A stretch of 64,000 nucleotides of DNA from an uncultured Lachnospiraceae bacterium (GTDB lineage: Bacteria > Bacillota > Clostridia > Lachnospirales > Lachnospiraceae), in assembly GCA_902476265.1 (NCBI GenBank), contig CABSCP010000007.1:62001-126000 (forward strand). Reading direction: 5' to 3'. Position 1 is the stretch's first letter. Each line of letters starts with the position of its first letter. Shown piece after piece: positions 9,801-17,290 of the stretch. The position numbers and the translations under genes were made by a program. The notes beneath the pieces are model-generated. The model saw only the letters and a program-made list of their open reading frames with translations, was not told the origin of the DNA and did not search any database.

Positions 9801-11803
9801 ATTACAAGTTTGATTCGATTGAAAAGGGACCACAGTTCACGGTACTGTACTTTGCACCGAATGCAGAGACCGTCCTGGTGGGATGTGAGCAAGGAAAAAC
9901 GACATCTTATGTAAAGGATGGCTTTGAATGGATTACAGATAAAAGAATTACAGTGAGTCCGAACAGCTCCAAGCTGGTAGGTCATTTGTGGGTGCCTCAG
10001 GCGGATGTGGTATTGGCAGGCGGAGACTATAACGGCTGTGTTGTGGCACAAAATGTGGATGCGGTTTGTTCCGGGTCAGAAGGGCATATGTGGCCGTTTA
10101 TCGAAAAAGAATTTGAAGGTCAATTAGAACTCACTTTGAAAAAGACGATTGACGGAGAACTGCCGGGTGATAATGTATTCTCCTTTACTGAAAAGTGCTG
10201 GAAAGTAGATACGTTTCCGCAGGCTGGCGGGGATATTCCTGAGAATGCAAAGGAGAAGAATGTACAAAATACCAGCAACGGGAAGATCAGTTTTATAAAT
10301 CAATTTGAGGAAGCAGGAAATTATGTATTCCGCATTTATGAAGGTGATTTGAGCCAAGAACATGTTACAAACGGGATCCAAAAAGATGATACGCAGTATG
10401 AAGTCCATGTCGAAATCGTACAGGGGACGGAGAAGCTTCAGATTAAATCTGTAACCTGGTACAAGGGGGTAAAAGAGGAAGGCGATACCTATGACTGGAG
10501 GAAGATGGAAAATGGCGGCGATCCTTCGTATGGACAGAGAGTATTTGATAATAAGGCCGGAACAAAACTGGTTGTTACAAAAAACTGGGAAGGATACGGA
10601 TTGAATGTGGCAACGCTGCCGGAAGTAAAGGTCCATATCTATCAGACAAGTGAGAGGCCGACGGGACATAAGGTAACATTTGAAGTTTGGTCCAGTAAAT
10701 TTCCGGGTTGGAGTCAGGCTGAATCGGTATTTACCGAAGATGGAGGATTTGTAGAAGATCAGGGAGAATTCAGCTTTATTACAGGATGTACAGATGTTCC
10801 GTCAGGTTTTTCGGGGTTTACCGCAACAAACACTGCCTGTCAGATTAATGGGGAGGATATCACCGAACAAGCAAAAAATGATGCAGAAAATTTAGTCACC
10901 TATAAGGTGACAAATGTAACAAGTGATATTGTTGTTAAGCTGCTGTATTATGAAAATGCATATGGTTATACCGGAGGGACGCCTACCCGTGATATGTTCA
11001 TAATGGAGACAGGAAGCGGAGATTGGGCCCATCCTGATTTTAGAGATGAGGATTTAATGAAGAAAGATGATGGTTCGCCGCTAGAGATTGTACTAAATGC
11101 AGAAAACGGATGGAGAGGAACTTTTCTGAATCTGCCTAAGCAGGATGCTTCTGGAAATCCTTATTATTATAAAATAGTGGAGGATCCTGAAATCCCTGGA
11201 TTTATCGCCAGCTATGAAAATCAGTCTAATAATGGAGAAGGGGAAGCATTTATTACTAATACGAAAAAGGATACTCCCCTGCAACTGGTGAAAATAGATG
11301 CAGATGATACAAGTATAAATTTGCCTGGTGCGGAATTTTGTTTAAAACAAATTATGCCTTCCGGATTAAAGGAAGATGTAAAATTTATTTATGATCAGGA
11401 ACAGGGCTCTTATATCTATAATACCGGAGGAACCACAGAAACTCTGCTAACAGGAGATGGAGGCTCATGGAAAATCAGCGGATTGCCCGAAGGTACCTAT
11501 GAATTGATTGAGACAAAGGCTCCTGACGGATATAATCTGGATGGTACTGTAAGAACGATTGTAATCAGTGCGGATAATGCAACATTACAATATGGTGACG
11601 GAGCTCTTCAGACACTGACTCCAACAGCAGACGGCATGTATCTGTTGTATGTCACGAATCAGACGGGCATAGAACTTCCCAAAACAGGAGGCAGTGGAAC
11701 ATTGCCATTTACTGTAGGTGGATTACTATTGATTGCAGGAACAATTCTGCTGAATGAAAGAAAACGAAAGGGCAGAAAGGAGGCAGTCGGGGGAGTAAAT
11801 TAA
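6812..11803 (+). CDS. Giant LPXTG-anchored pilus tip/adhesin protein
   Basis: About 1663 residues. An N-terminal signal segment (about 12-34) is followed by a Glu/Thr/Ala-rich low-complexity stalk (about 35-215) with the tandem SGNDI repeat. Three related domains follow, starting near residues 216, 359 and 565, each with a VNG/ADG opening, a D-T/A-FP motif and a later YxL(T/K)L strand; the second is split by another Glu-rich run. The C-terminal half carries pilin-type domains (Spy0128/Cna-B-like; ELIETKAPDGYN is the E-box of isopeptide-forming domains). It ends in ELPKTGG, a hydrophobic helix and a basic tail, a sortase signal. I chose ATG 6812, with AAGGAG 8 bp upstream, over GTG 6803. The next genes are a major pilin and its sortase, so it is probably the tip adhesin. 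From about 9050 the DNA becomes clearly more AT-rich, suggesting mosaic origin. Confidence 0.88.
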   Translation: MRKRKNSLKAKLMTSVLIICMLTGYVNTDFALAARAEEGAVSETAEPSDAGSEADAGNCAAEEEQEPEGEAEDGGSDEGAGQNEDADAEGANGENASQDSGQGSEGTGGPAEPAGTDHAGTDASAEGTTESATQPSSEETATAESHPSKETEMDTAETEATETAVTETEETATEETTETETTEPEETESGDVSGNDISGNDISGNDVPEETEESEEVVLTIEVNGITVRLEGLKEAFPDIEDFEGFALKITEPDEERCKEAGSAIEDILEEEEIRQLFLYDITLTNDEKKVQPKSSLQIVLEGLAPDCSEEERIGGYYIGADGAEEIPASYDEESGDVTLTAEHFSEYAVAVLGKAEKEEVKLTAKADGLTFTLTGGADAFPETEEKLQLKVEKLDGENRDAAAEKIDSVLEDGWKTETLAGYSLKLMAGEEETGLAEGKTAKLTVDGLKEGGNGKEQEEAGSAEEKSEETAETESAEESKETAESESGEETAESLSENVDEDGKKENTGTVSTKRKLWTVKKVGLYDLNEENLTQLAEGEGSQLHAEISGTGNFGLAWLAERSEEKIELKTTVNGVEIILTAPIDTFPEDGKLTLHAEEIIDERLEKAIESVQKEYLQEEKFITAYRLFDVSPLLDGGEIQPQKPVTVAFRNLMLEKKDGDQVDALSKLKQEFVEPHIQPRRLMRSASVQITDTETDSSEIRLYHFCGEENVEQIRPEAKEDLVIASLDHFSLMLMAETEVLGPTTEDKFDEKNYTLPYILGNFNVFASGDYHGTHVVGPMIVGGGTELKGSLGGLTQKDGGEYEHKVSSYLKGIAENVDNKGTIPRIIVGNPNLKVYFGLKNRAQKPNLSDEDVQRRFFYTDEYVGFGDGLTQKLIDAAEPYMKYEGYDASGHKVKKISITKGEIYGAVDGTATSGGTEKEGCKIYKDSEGVKVQLDVGYNFTFETFEGIHSIYYRYEDASELQDTMTIVQTMQNGIVGFPRVFKTVKDDIFGNDYKFDSIEKGPQFTVLYFAPNAETVLVGCEQGKTTSYVKDGFEWITDKRITVSPNSSKLVGHLWVPQADVVLAGGDYNGCVVAQNVDAVCSGSEGHMWPFIEKEFEGQLELTLKKTIDGELPGDNVFSFTEKCWKVDTFPQAGGDIPENAKEKNVQNTSNGKISFINQFEEAGNYVFRIYEGDLSQEHVTNGIQKDDTQYEVHVEIVQGTEKLQIKSVTWYKGVKEEGDTYDWRKMENGGDPSYGQRVFDNKAGTKLVVTKNWEGYGLNVATLPEVKVHIYQTSERPTGHKVTFEVWSSKFPGWSQAESVFTEDGGFVEDQGEFSFITGCTDVPSGFSGFTATNTACQINGEDITEQAKNDAENLVTYKVTNVTSDIVVKLLYYENAYGYTGGTPTRDMFIMETGSGDWAHPDFRDEDLMKKDDGSPLEIVLNAENGWRGTFLNLPKQDASGNPYYYKIVEDPEIPGFIASYENQSNNGEGEAFITNTKKDTPLQLVKIDADDTSINLPGAEFCLKQIMPSGLKEDVKFIYDQEQGSYIYNTGGTTETLLTGDGGSWKISGLPEGTYELIETKAPDGYNLDGTVRTIVISADNATLQYGDGALQTLTPTADGMYLLYVTNQTGIELPKTGGSGTLPFTVGGLLLIAGTILLNERKRKGRKEAVGGVN

Positions 11804-11868
11804 GTTTTTTGTACAACAGAAATTATAAAAAATGGAAATGCCTAAAAAGGCAAAATGGAGGGAAAGAC

Positions 11869-13329
11869 ATGAAAAAAACTTTGAAACGATTAATGGCATT
11901 CGCACTGGCGGCGGTGATGATGCTGGCTATGACGGCAACGGCGTTCGCAGCACAGTCTGCATCAAGTGACGGAAAAATTACAATTACAAATGCCAAAGAA
12001 AAGCAGACTTATTCTATTTATAGAATTTTTGATCTGGAAAGTTCTTCTGGAGATGCATATTCTTATACTTTAAGTGCAAAATGGAAGGGATTTGCCGCAT
12101 CGGATTTTTTTACAGTTGAAAATGGCTATGTGGTGTGGAATGAGGGGAAATCTTCGGAAGTTGCAGAGTTTGCAAAATTGGCTTTTGAATACGCCGAAAC
12201 GAATGGGGTAGCAGCCGACGATACAAAAACTGCGGCAGAAGGAGTAAATACAGTTGTTTTTGATGGTCTTTTATTAGGGTATTACCTTGTAGACTCTACC
12301 ACCGGTGCATTATGTTCTTTAAATACTGCAAATACCGATATCACGATTGAAGATAAAAATGATGTTCCTGAAGTGGAGAAAACGGTAAAGGAAGATTCAA
12401 CAGGTAACTTTGGAGAGTCCAATACAGCTTCCGTTGGAGATGTGATCGAATTTGAAGCCACTGTTACGGTAAAAGCAGGTGCGGAAAATTATGTGCTGCA
12501 TGATAAGATGTCAGAAGGACTTACTTTCTCGAAAGAAGTGGCCGTTTGGAAGGATGATGTCGAGGTTGATAGTAGTAAGTATGATTTCATTGTTGATCCT
12601 TCAGACGACTGTACTTTTGAAGTGGCATTTCATGAGGATTTTATTAATACGTTAACAGTGCCTGCAAAACTTGTAGTGAAGTATACAGCGACTGTAAATG
12701 AAAAAGCTATTATTGGTGATAACGGAAATATAAATGAAGTTAAACTGGGATATGGTGAAGATAAGGAAACTACAACGGATACCACAACCACATATACATA
12801 TGAGATAAAGGTATTTAAGTATGCGAAAGATAAAGATGAAAATGGCGTTGAGATAGAAAAAGCTCTTGCAGGTGCTGTGTTCACATTGAGTGAAGCAGAG
12901 GATGGAAGCAATCCCATTTCTATGACCCAGAAAAAGGATGAAAGTGGTGTTGTTGTCTCTGAATATCAAGTAGACCCCAAAGGAACCATAACAGAAATTA
13001 CAACACCTGAGGATGGTAAGTTTAAGATTGAAGGCCTGGATGCAGGAACCTATTATTTGACCGAGATTACACCTCCCACAGGATATAATAAACTGAGCGG
13101 GCCTGTTACAATAACGATTGAAGAAGATGGAAAAGTAACAAGTATCGGCGAAGATGGAGCGACAGTACCGGCAGATAATGAACTTGGGATTAAGATTGAG
13201 AATAAGACTGGCGCAATCCTTCCTTCCACCGGCGGCATCGGTACCACAATCTTCTACATCGTCGGTATCCTCGTCATGGCAGGCGCTGTATTCTTCTTTG
13301 CAATGAGCAGAAAGAAAAAAGAAGAGTAA
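11869..13329 (+). CDS. Major fimbrial subunit, LPXTG-anchored isopeptide-forming pilin
   Basis: 486 residues with a signal peptide (MKKTLKRLMAF to AFAA), two or three Ig-like pilin domains (the middle one begins near VEKTVKEDS, typical of SpaA/FimA backbone pilins), an E-box-like segment (YYLTEITPPTGYN) whose Glu promotes Lys-Asn isopeptide bonds, and a C-terminal LPSTGG, a hydrophobic helix and KKKEE. Such pilins are polymerised covalently by a class C sortase, which is encoded next. The length of about 490 fits backbone pilins. The open frame extends upstream to 11809, but ATG 11869 has GGAGGG and begins a perfect signal peptide. Codon use is AT-rich, like the end of the preceding gene. Confidence 0.9.
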   Translation: MKKTLKRLMAFALAAVMMLAMTATAFAAQSASSDGKITITNAKEKQTYSIYRIFDLESSSGDAYSYTLSAKWKGFAASDFFTVENGYVVWNEGKSSEVAEFAKLAFEYAETNGVAADDTKTAAEGVNTVVFDGLLLGYYLVDSTTGALCSLNTANTDITIEDKNDVPEVEKTVKEDSTGNFGESNTASVGDVIEFEATVTVKAGAENYVLHDKMSEGLTFSKEVAVWKDDVEVDSSKYDFIVDPSDDCTFEVAFHEDFINTLTVPAKLVVKYTATVNEKAIIGDNGNINEVKLGYGEDKETTTDTTTTYTYEIKVFKYAKDKDENGVEIEKALAGAVFTLSEAEDGSNPISMTQKKDESGVVVSEYQVDPKGTITEITTPEDGKFKIEGLDAGTYYLTEITPPTGYNKLSGPVTITIEEDGKVTSIGEDGATVPADNELGIKIENKTGAILPSTGGIGTTIFYIVGILVMAGAVFFFAMSRKKKEE

Positions 13330-13369
13330 CACAGAAAGAAATTGATAAGTTATTAAAATAGTTATATAA

Positions 13370-13399
13370 TTGACATCGGAAAACGGTTTACAGTATTTT
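13370..13399 (+). promoter_or_regulatory. Possible internal promoter for sortase
   Basis: TTGACA at 13370-13375, 18 bp, then TATTTT at 13394-13399. It lies 40 bp after the pilin stop and upstream of a strong hairpin and the sortase gene, so sortase could be transcribed apart from the pilin. Confidence 0.45.
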
Positions 13400-13414
13400 T
13401 AAAATCAGGAATCA

Positions 13415-13443
13415 TATGGCGGGAGGCTGTGCCTCCTGCCATA
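13415..13443 (+). other. 13-bp hairpin between pilin and sortase genes without a T-tract
   Basis: TATGGCGGGAGGC pairs with GCCTCCTGCCATA (one GU pair) around a TGT loop. No U-run follows, so it is not a standard terminator. A likely role is protection of the 3' end of the abundant pilin message or partial attenuation of sortase; that is inference. Confidence 0.7.
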
Positions 13444-13509
13444 GATAACCGGTATCGGAAAGCCGGATTTTAAAAGAGATTATCAGAAACTTTCCTGGAT
13501 GGGAGCATT

Positions 13510-14421
13510 ATGAAAAAGAAAATTACATCTGTCGTCATCGGCCTGATATTTCTGGTTGGCCTCGGCATACTGCTCTATCCGACCATCAGCAATTGGGTGA
13601 ACGAACGCAATCAGTCAAGAGTGGTTGCGGGATATTCGGAAGCAATTTCTAACATGACGGAAACGGACTATTCGCATTATCTGGATGCGGCGGTCCGTCA
13701 CAATGAAAAGATCGCGCAGGCGGGTTCCTTAGCTTCGGCTGTGCACATGGAAAAAGAAGACAATCTGGAGGAGTACAACAGTCTTTTAAACGTTGCGGGA
13801 AACGGTGTGATGGGAGTCATTGAGATTCCTAAGATCAAAGTTTCGCTCCCCATTTATCATACAACGGAAGATGCGGTTTTACAGGTAGGCGTAGGACATT
13901 TCACGGGTTCTTCCCTGCCGGTGGGAGGGGAAAGTACCCACTGCATTTTATCCGGACACAGAGGACTGCCCTCTGCAAAGCTTTTTACGGATCTGGATCA
14001 GATCGTGGAAGGCGATGTTTTTTACATGGAAGTATTGGGAGATACGCTGGCTTATCAGGTGGATCAGATCCAGGTAGTTCTGCCCCAGGAGGTGGAACAG
14101 CTGGATGTGGTGCCGGGAGAGGACTACGTGACGCTTGTAACCTGTACGCCTTATGGGGTGAATACCCACAGGCTCCTGATCCGGGGAACGAGAATTGCTT
14201 ACGAACCCCAGGAAAAAGACGGACAGGAAGCAGGAGTTGTTCCGGCGGTCTCGGAGAAAGTGGAAACCAGAAAGCTGCCGGTGATGCCCGTTATCGCTGC
14301 CGCGGCATTTATATTCGCGCTTGTGGCAGGGACGGTGTGCGGTAATATCAGCCGCAAAAGAGCGAAGAAAAAGGCACAGAAAAAGAATTCGGTTCCTGCA
14401 GAAAAGAATGAGAAGATTTAA
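13510..14421 (+). CDS. Class C (pilin-polymerising) sortase
   Basis: A 303-residue membrane transpeptidase that cuts LPXTG between T and G and links pilins to lysines. Seen: an N-terminal membrane anchor (about 5-27), a lid-like insert, the catalytic His in LSGHRG, the catalytic Cys in LVTCTPYG and the Arg in HRLLIRGTR, then a second membrane helix near the C-terminus (about 255-277) and a basic tail. Two membrane helices and the TCTPYG context are typical of class C sortases. It lies directly after the major pilin; the start follows GGATGGGAGC. Its substrates here are the LPKTG and LPSTG proteins upstream. Confidence 0.93.
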   Translation: MKKKITSVVIGLIFLVGLGILLYPTISNWVNERNQSRVVAGYSEAISNMTETDYSHYLDAAVRHNEKIAQAGSLASAVHMEKEDNLEEYNSLLNVAGNGVMGVIEIPKIKVSLPIYHTTEDAVLQVGVGHFTGSSLPVGGESTHCILSGHRGLPSAKLFTDLDQIVEGDVFYMEVLGDTLAYQVDQIQVVLPQEVEQLDVVPGEDYVTLVTCTPYGVNTHRLLIRGTRIAYEPQEKDGQEAGVVPAVSEKVETRKLPVMPVIAAAAFIFALVAGTVCGNISRKRAKKKAQKKNSVPAEKNEKI

Positions 14422-14488
14422 AGTTCTTTTCAAGCTACTGATTGATGCAGTATCACAGCCTTGTTCGTGATAGGCAGGAGGTATAAGA

Positions 14489-15364
14489 ATGAAGCGATGG
14501 TGGAAAAGAGGCCGTTTGACAGTGACGGCGCTGGCGGTTGGGTTACTGCTTGGCCTTGTATTTCCGGTGCAGGCTGCACAGGAAAGCGGGAATCTCACAT
14601 TATGTCTGAAAAATAAAGAACATAGCGTGGAGTTTGCCTTATACAGGGCAGCGGAAATTGTGAATGACCAATACCGCCTGGTGGGACCGTTTGCCCAGAC
14701 CGGAGTGGATTTAAAGCATTTGGAACATGCTTCGGAGGTGGAGGAATGTGCCGCCATCCTGTATGAATGTATCTCAGGCGGAAATATGCCTGCCGATGCC
14801 GGAGGCATTACGGCAGACGGGAAGCTGCAGCTTACATTGGAAAACGGCCTTTATCTGGTGGTCCAGGTGGTGCATGAGGATGACAAACTGGAAGTCTCTC
14901 CGTTTCTGCTTTCCGTACCTCTCTGGGATCAGGAGAAGGGCGAATGGGCATATCAGGTGACAGCGTATCCTAAGAGCGAGGAAGTAAAACCCGAACCGGA
15001 GACGGAAACTCCTGCGGTGCCGGAGACAGTGCCGGAAGAACCGGAAACAACGCCGGAAACTACACCGGAGACAGTTCCTGAAACAGTACCCCAGATTCCG
15101 CCCGAACCGGGCCGTCCCGACGAACCGGATGAACCTGACGGTCCGACGATTGTTCCTCACAGGGGAGTATTGGGAGCGCTTCGGAATAATATCGGAACGG
15201 TGATGGATAAACTTGCCGGAGTTTTGGGAGCGCGGGTGAGGACCGGGGACGAATCTTTCGGGCAGGCGGTTTTCTATATCCTGCTGGCGGCAGCCGCCAT
15301 TGGATGCCTGGCGTTTGTTGTAGCCCGCCGGAGAAAAGAAAATGTCAAAAAGAAAGCGAAATAG
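14489..15364 (+). CDS. Small pilus-island surface protein with non-canonical VRTGD anchor
   Basis: 291 residues: signal peptide (about 10-34), one compact pilin-like domain (about 38-165), a Pro/Glu/Thr stalk (about 170-225) built from PET-type repeats, and a C-terminus with VRTGDESFGQ, a hydrophobic helix and a KKKAK tail. There is no LPXTG; V-x-T-G-D sits where a sorting signal should be. This would suit a basal or minor pilin anchored by a different sortase, or a plain membrane-anchored accessory. The start has GGCAGGAGG upstream. It is the last gene of the pilus group, ended by a strong terminator at 15391-15436. I do not recognise a named family. Confidence 0.75.
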   Translation: MKRWWKRGRLTVTALAVGLLLGLVFPVQAAQESGNLTLCLKNKEHSVEFALYRAAEIVNDQYRLVGPFAQTGVDLKHLEHASEVEECAAILYECISGGNMPADAGGITADGKLQLTLENGLYLVVQVVHEDDKLEVSPFLLSVPLWDQEKGEWAYQVTAYPKSEEVKPEPETETPAVPETVPEEPETTPETTPETVPETVPQIPPEPGRPDEPDEPDGPTIVPHRGVLGALRNNIGTVMDKLAGVLGARVRTGDESFGQAVFYILLAAAAIGCLAFVVARRRKENVKKKAK

Positions 15365-15390
15365 TGTGGAGTAAAAAAGAATAGACAGAT

Positions 15391-15436
15391 TAATCCCTGA
15401 TTTGGTACCATAGTGGTACGGAATCGGGGATTTTTG
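15391..15436 (+). terminator. Strong rho-independent terminator ending the pilus operon
   Basis: A stem of about 20 bp (AATCCCTGATTTGGTACC with GGTACGGAATCGGGGATT, two wobbles and one mismatch) is followed by TTTTT. It overlaps the earliest in-frame starts of the following kinase frame, which argues for a later kinase start. Confidence 0.9.
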
Positions 15437-15535
15437 CTTATGAAAGATCAGATAAAAAGAAAGAAGAAACATCTGATCCTTAACAGAAGCAGTTTTGTGA
15501 TTCCTCATATGGAAAGGGAAAGGCGGTCATTCGGC

Positions 15536-17290
15536 ATGAAAAGAAAAACAATTCCTTTGTTTCAGACGCTGTTGTTTAAAATGATTGTGATTTTTTTCGT
15601 CACATCCATGGTTCCGGCCTACATTGTGGCTTTTTTTATTCCTCGTTATTATAACAGGATCATGACGGAAAATATTGATCTTCTGACGGATACGGTGGTG
15701 AATGCCGCAGTCACTAACATCAAAACTTATGTGGATGATGTGGAGAGACTGCTCATAGCCCCTTATATTGACGAAGCGATTATGAACAGTATTTATGTGC
15801 TGAAGGATGGCTTTGAAGGAAAGGAAATTGAAGAAAAGGACATTCTGGATGCGAAGCGGATTTTAAGCCGGACGCTGCCGGGCTATACCCAGTACAGCAG
15901 GCAGGATGTGGTGGGGACCCTGCTCTGCTTTGATGATAAAAATGCAATCGCCATTTACCGGGACAGAAGCAACTTAGTGAAAGACTTTGATTTTGGGAAG
16001 GAAGCATGGTATCGGCGCGTATATGAAGCGGACGGAAAAAATGTGTTCATCAGCACACATCCCCAGAATTATCTGAGACATCAGAAAAACCGTCAGGTGT
16101 TTTCCGTGGCCAGGCTGATCAAAGATCTGGATACGAAACAGGTTCTTGCCATGATTAAGATCGATGTGGACAAAAATCTGCTGTCCACAATCATGAAGGA
16201 TATCCGGTTAAATGTATCTTCTGTCATGACAGTGGTGGATGCAGACGGGCAGGTACTTTATTCCAACGAAGAAGTAGATGAAAAAGTCAGAACAGCACTT
16301 TTGCAGAACCGTGATCAGGTGGAAAGCGGGGGACAACTGTATCGGATTGTAACAGGAAAAGTGGAGGAAACCGGCTGGTCAGTCAAAGCTTTGGTTTCAG
16401 AAACCGAATATCTGGGACAGATCAGCGCCATGCAGAAGAGGGTGATCGGCATTTATCTGATTGCCCTTGCCGCTGCCGTATGCTTTTACGGCGGCCTTTC
16501 CAGCCATATTACCAGGCCTTTAAAGGTTATAGCCTCAAAAATGCAGGATGTGGAGAACGGAAATTTTGAAGTGCGGTTTCATGTGGAAAAAAATGATGAA
16601 ATAGCGGTTCTGGGAAATTCCTTTAATCTGATGGTGGAGCGGCTGAACCTTTTGATCAACCGGGAGTATAAGGCGGTGATTGAAGCGCAGAAAGCCCGTT
16701 ATCATGCCCTGCAATCCCAGATAGAACCTCACTTTTTATATAATGTATTAAACAGTATGGTGGGGATTAACCGCATGGGAGACCGGAAACTGCTGGAAGA
16801 AACGATCAATTCGCTGGCCGGTATGCTGCGGTATATGACCGTGCAGAAGGATTATAACAGCGTGGAAGAAGAGTTCGCCGTACTGCGGCAATATTGTTCT
16901 CTGCAGAAACTGAGGATGCAAAAGCGCCTGGAATACACGATTGAAACGGAAGAAAGAGTGAAGGAAGTCATGATACCGAGGCTTTTGATACAGCCGCTGG
17001 TAGAGAATGCAATTATCCACGGCATTGATCCCGGCGGAGAAAAAGGGGAAGTGCATGTAAGTGCCAAAGAGGCAGCGGACGGTATGCTGGAAATCACAGT
17101 TGAGGATACCGGCTGTGGTTTTGATCTGGATGAAGCTCTGAAAAATGAGAAATCCATCGCACTGTCCAATATCATCAGCAGAGTGAAGTTTATGGACGAA
17201 AGAGCCGAAGTGAAAATGGAGAGTGAAAAGGAAAAGGGCAGTTGTATCAGACTACGGATTCCGATTCAGAAAGGGGAGGAAAAGAATTGA
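15536..17290 (+). CDS. YesM-type sensor histidine kinase
   Basis: About 584 residues from ATG 15536. Seen: membrane helix (near MIVIFFVTSM), an extracellular Cache-like sensor domain (about 35-300), a second membrane helix (YLIALAAAVCFYGG), a HAMP linker beginning ITRPLKVIASKM, the His_kinase signature IEPHFLYNVLNS with the phosphorylated His, and an ATPase domain with LVENAIIHGID and VEDTGCGF. Earlier in-frame starts (GTG 15413, ATG 15440) fall inside the preceding terminator; ATG 15536 has AAAGGCGG upstream and starts just before the first membrane helix. Its stop overlaps the regulator start. In this family the kinase senses an extracellular sugar or glycan, directly or with a binding protein; the glycosidases downstream suggest a galactoside or mannoside. 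Confidence 0.92.
   Translation: MKRKTIPLFQTLLFKMIVIFFVTSMVPAYIVAFFIPRYYNRIMTENIDLLTDTVVNAAVTNIKTYVDDVERLLIAPYIDEAIMNSIYVLKDGFEGKEIEEKDILDAKRILSRTLPGYTQYSRQDVVGTLLCFDDKNAIAIYRDRSNLVKDFDFGKEAWYRRVYEADGKNVFISTHPQNYLRHQKNRQVFSVARLIKDLDTKQVLAMIKIDVDKNLLSTIMKDIRLNVSSVMTVVDADGQVLYSNEEVDEKVRTALLQNRDQVESGGQLYRIVTGKVEETGWSVKALVSETEYLGQISAMQKRVIGIYLIALAAAVCFYGGLSSHITRPLKVIASKMQDVENGNFEVRFHVEKNDEIAVLGNSFNLMVERLNLLINREYKAVIEAQKARYHALQSQIEPHFLYNVLNSMVGINRMGDRKLLEETINSLAGMLRYMTVQKDYNSVEEEFAVLRQYCSLQKLRMQKRLEYTIETEERVKEVMIPRLLIQPLVENAIIHGIDPGGEKGEVHVSAKEAADGMLEITVEDTGCGFDLDEALKNEKSIALSNIISRVKFMDERAEVKMESEKEKGSCIRLRIPIQKGEEKN

Noticed and set aside
15413..15535. Earlier starts for the histidine kinase (GTG 15413, ATG 15440, ATG 15509)
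   Set aside because: The first two fall within or at the edge of the strong terminator at 15391-15436, and none has as good a ribosome-binding site as ATG 15536.
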